Assembly (NCBI RefSeq): GCF_024628865.1
Contig: NZ_CP102384.1
Coordinates: 1,871,001 to 1,935,000 of the forward strand
Source: Sphingopyxis sp. DBS4
Lineage (GTDB): Bacteria > Pseudomonadota > Alphaproteobacteria > Sphingomonadales > Sphingomonadaceae
DNA length: 64,000 nt
Reading direction: 5' to 3'
Both the position numbers and the translations under genes were made by a program. The notes under the pieces were generated by a model. That model did not search any database. It was not told the DNA's origin and saw nothing but the letters and a program-made list of their open reading frames with translations. Of this stretch, positions 63,818-64,000 are shown piece by piece. Numbering within the stretch: position 1 is the stretch's first letter; each line of letters begins with the position of its first letter.

Positions 63818-64000
63818 TCACCGATCATACGCCTTCGGCAACGCGCCTTCCTCGGGCGTCAGATACCGGTCGCGCAGGCGGTCCTGGCGCGTCGTCAGCG
63901 ACTGGCGCTTGCCGTCGATCCATATCTGCACCGGGCGGCTGCCGAGTTCGAGCGGATCATGATCCCAGATCACGACGTCGCCGGCGCGGCCCGGTTTCAG
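63818..64000 (-). CDS. Amidohydrolase family protein, C-terminal part (cut by window edge)
   Basis: Only the last 60 residues and stop are present. They read LKPGRAGDVVIWDHDPLELG, then VQIWIDGKRQSLTTRQDRLR and a short tail ending KAYDR. The run G..ADVV.WDxDPLE followed by a strand V.xVWIDG is the typical C-terminus of imidazolonepropionase-like metal-dependent amidohydrolases, where it forms the small beta domain. The metal site lies beyond the window. Confidence 0.75.
   Translation of the reverse strand: MKPGRAGDVVIWDHDPLELGSRPVQIWIDGKRQSLTTRQDRLRDRYLTPEEGALPKAYDR

Overview
This is GC-rich (roughly two-thirds G+C by eye) alphaproteobacterial chromosomal DNA, most like a sphingomonad such as Sphingopyxis. 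The basis is gene content and protein character: a CcrM-type GANTC methyltransferase, EipA/DUF1134, the small aa3-oxidase subunit IV next to the three-gene transhydrogenase, two TonB-dependent receptors, a fused-b cytochrome bc1 operon, and many short perfect palindromes between genes. The genus is inferred, not proven. No phage, transposase, integrase, CRISPR array or rRNA was found. One tRNA (Ser-GCT) is present. The window starts inside a dctB-like sensor kinase and ends inside an amidohydrolase gene.

Layout. 1-6085: dctB (partial) diverges from dctA, followed by a TonB-dependent receptor and a secreted SGNH-type hydrolase, which looks like an acquisition locus for organic acids or their esters. 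6089-9291: nitronate monooxygenase, tRNA-Ser, eipA with a strong terminator, and a secreted TonB-C-like protein. 9383-12659: petABC (cytochrome bc1) and apt. 12884-18980: trmL-hemF, two paralogous membrane proteins, lipB, a lipoprotein, queE-queC and a small secreted protein. 19243-22273: argD-argF-hslO, coupled by overlapping start and stop codons. 22383-28073: flavin monooxygenase, a divergent Lrp/LysE pair, aldo/keto reductase, Tat-exported dienelactone hydrolase, HAD hydrolase. 28073-33475: amino-sugar block (glmU, two small genes, a VapBC toxin-antitoxin module, glmS, a possible nuclease), with gph divergent from glmU.

34331-39713: a compact same-strand run of maiA, a TonB-dependent receptor, a MarR regulator, a PqqD-like protein, an HprK-related kinase and a nucleotidyltransferase. 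The last three correspond to the family set named the HPr-rel-A system, whose function is unknown; this is the best candidate for an undescribed system here. 39862-42098: a beta-helix protein plus diheme cytochrome c, a pair known to co-occur but of unknown function. 43487-45245: a coupled cassette of three uncharacterised membrane proteins. 45235-49903: coxIV-pntAA-pntAB-pntB plus an FAD oxidase. 50137-51570: an NtrC-like regulator with altered GAFTGA and Walker B motifs. 51665-59854: folP, ccrM, DUF2804, SDR, rnhB, a ThiD-glyoxalase fusion, DUF1272 and glmM. 59974-64000: a second dicarboxylate-type symporter, aldo/keto reductase, DUF1003, NnrU and the amidohydrolase end.

How parts connect. 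GlmS, GlmM and GlmU together cover fructose-6-phosphate to UDP-GlcNAc, although glmM lies about 25 kb from the other two. Two promoter regions are packed with GANTC, the CcrM target: nine sites before ccrM, with a CtrA-like half-site, and four before eipA. This suggests that cell-cycle methylation feeds back on ccrM itself and on an envelope gene. No gene-free stretch exceeds about 300 bases apart from 7160-7547, which holds the tRNA and the eipA control region.
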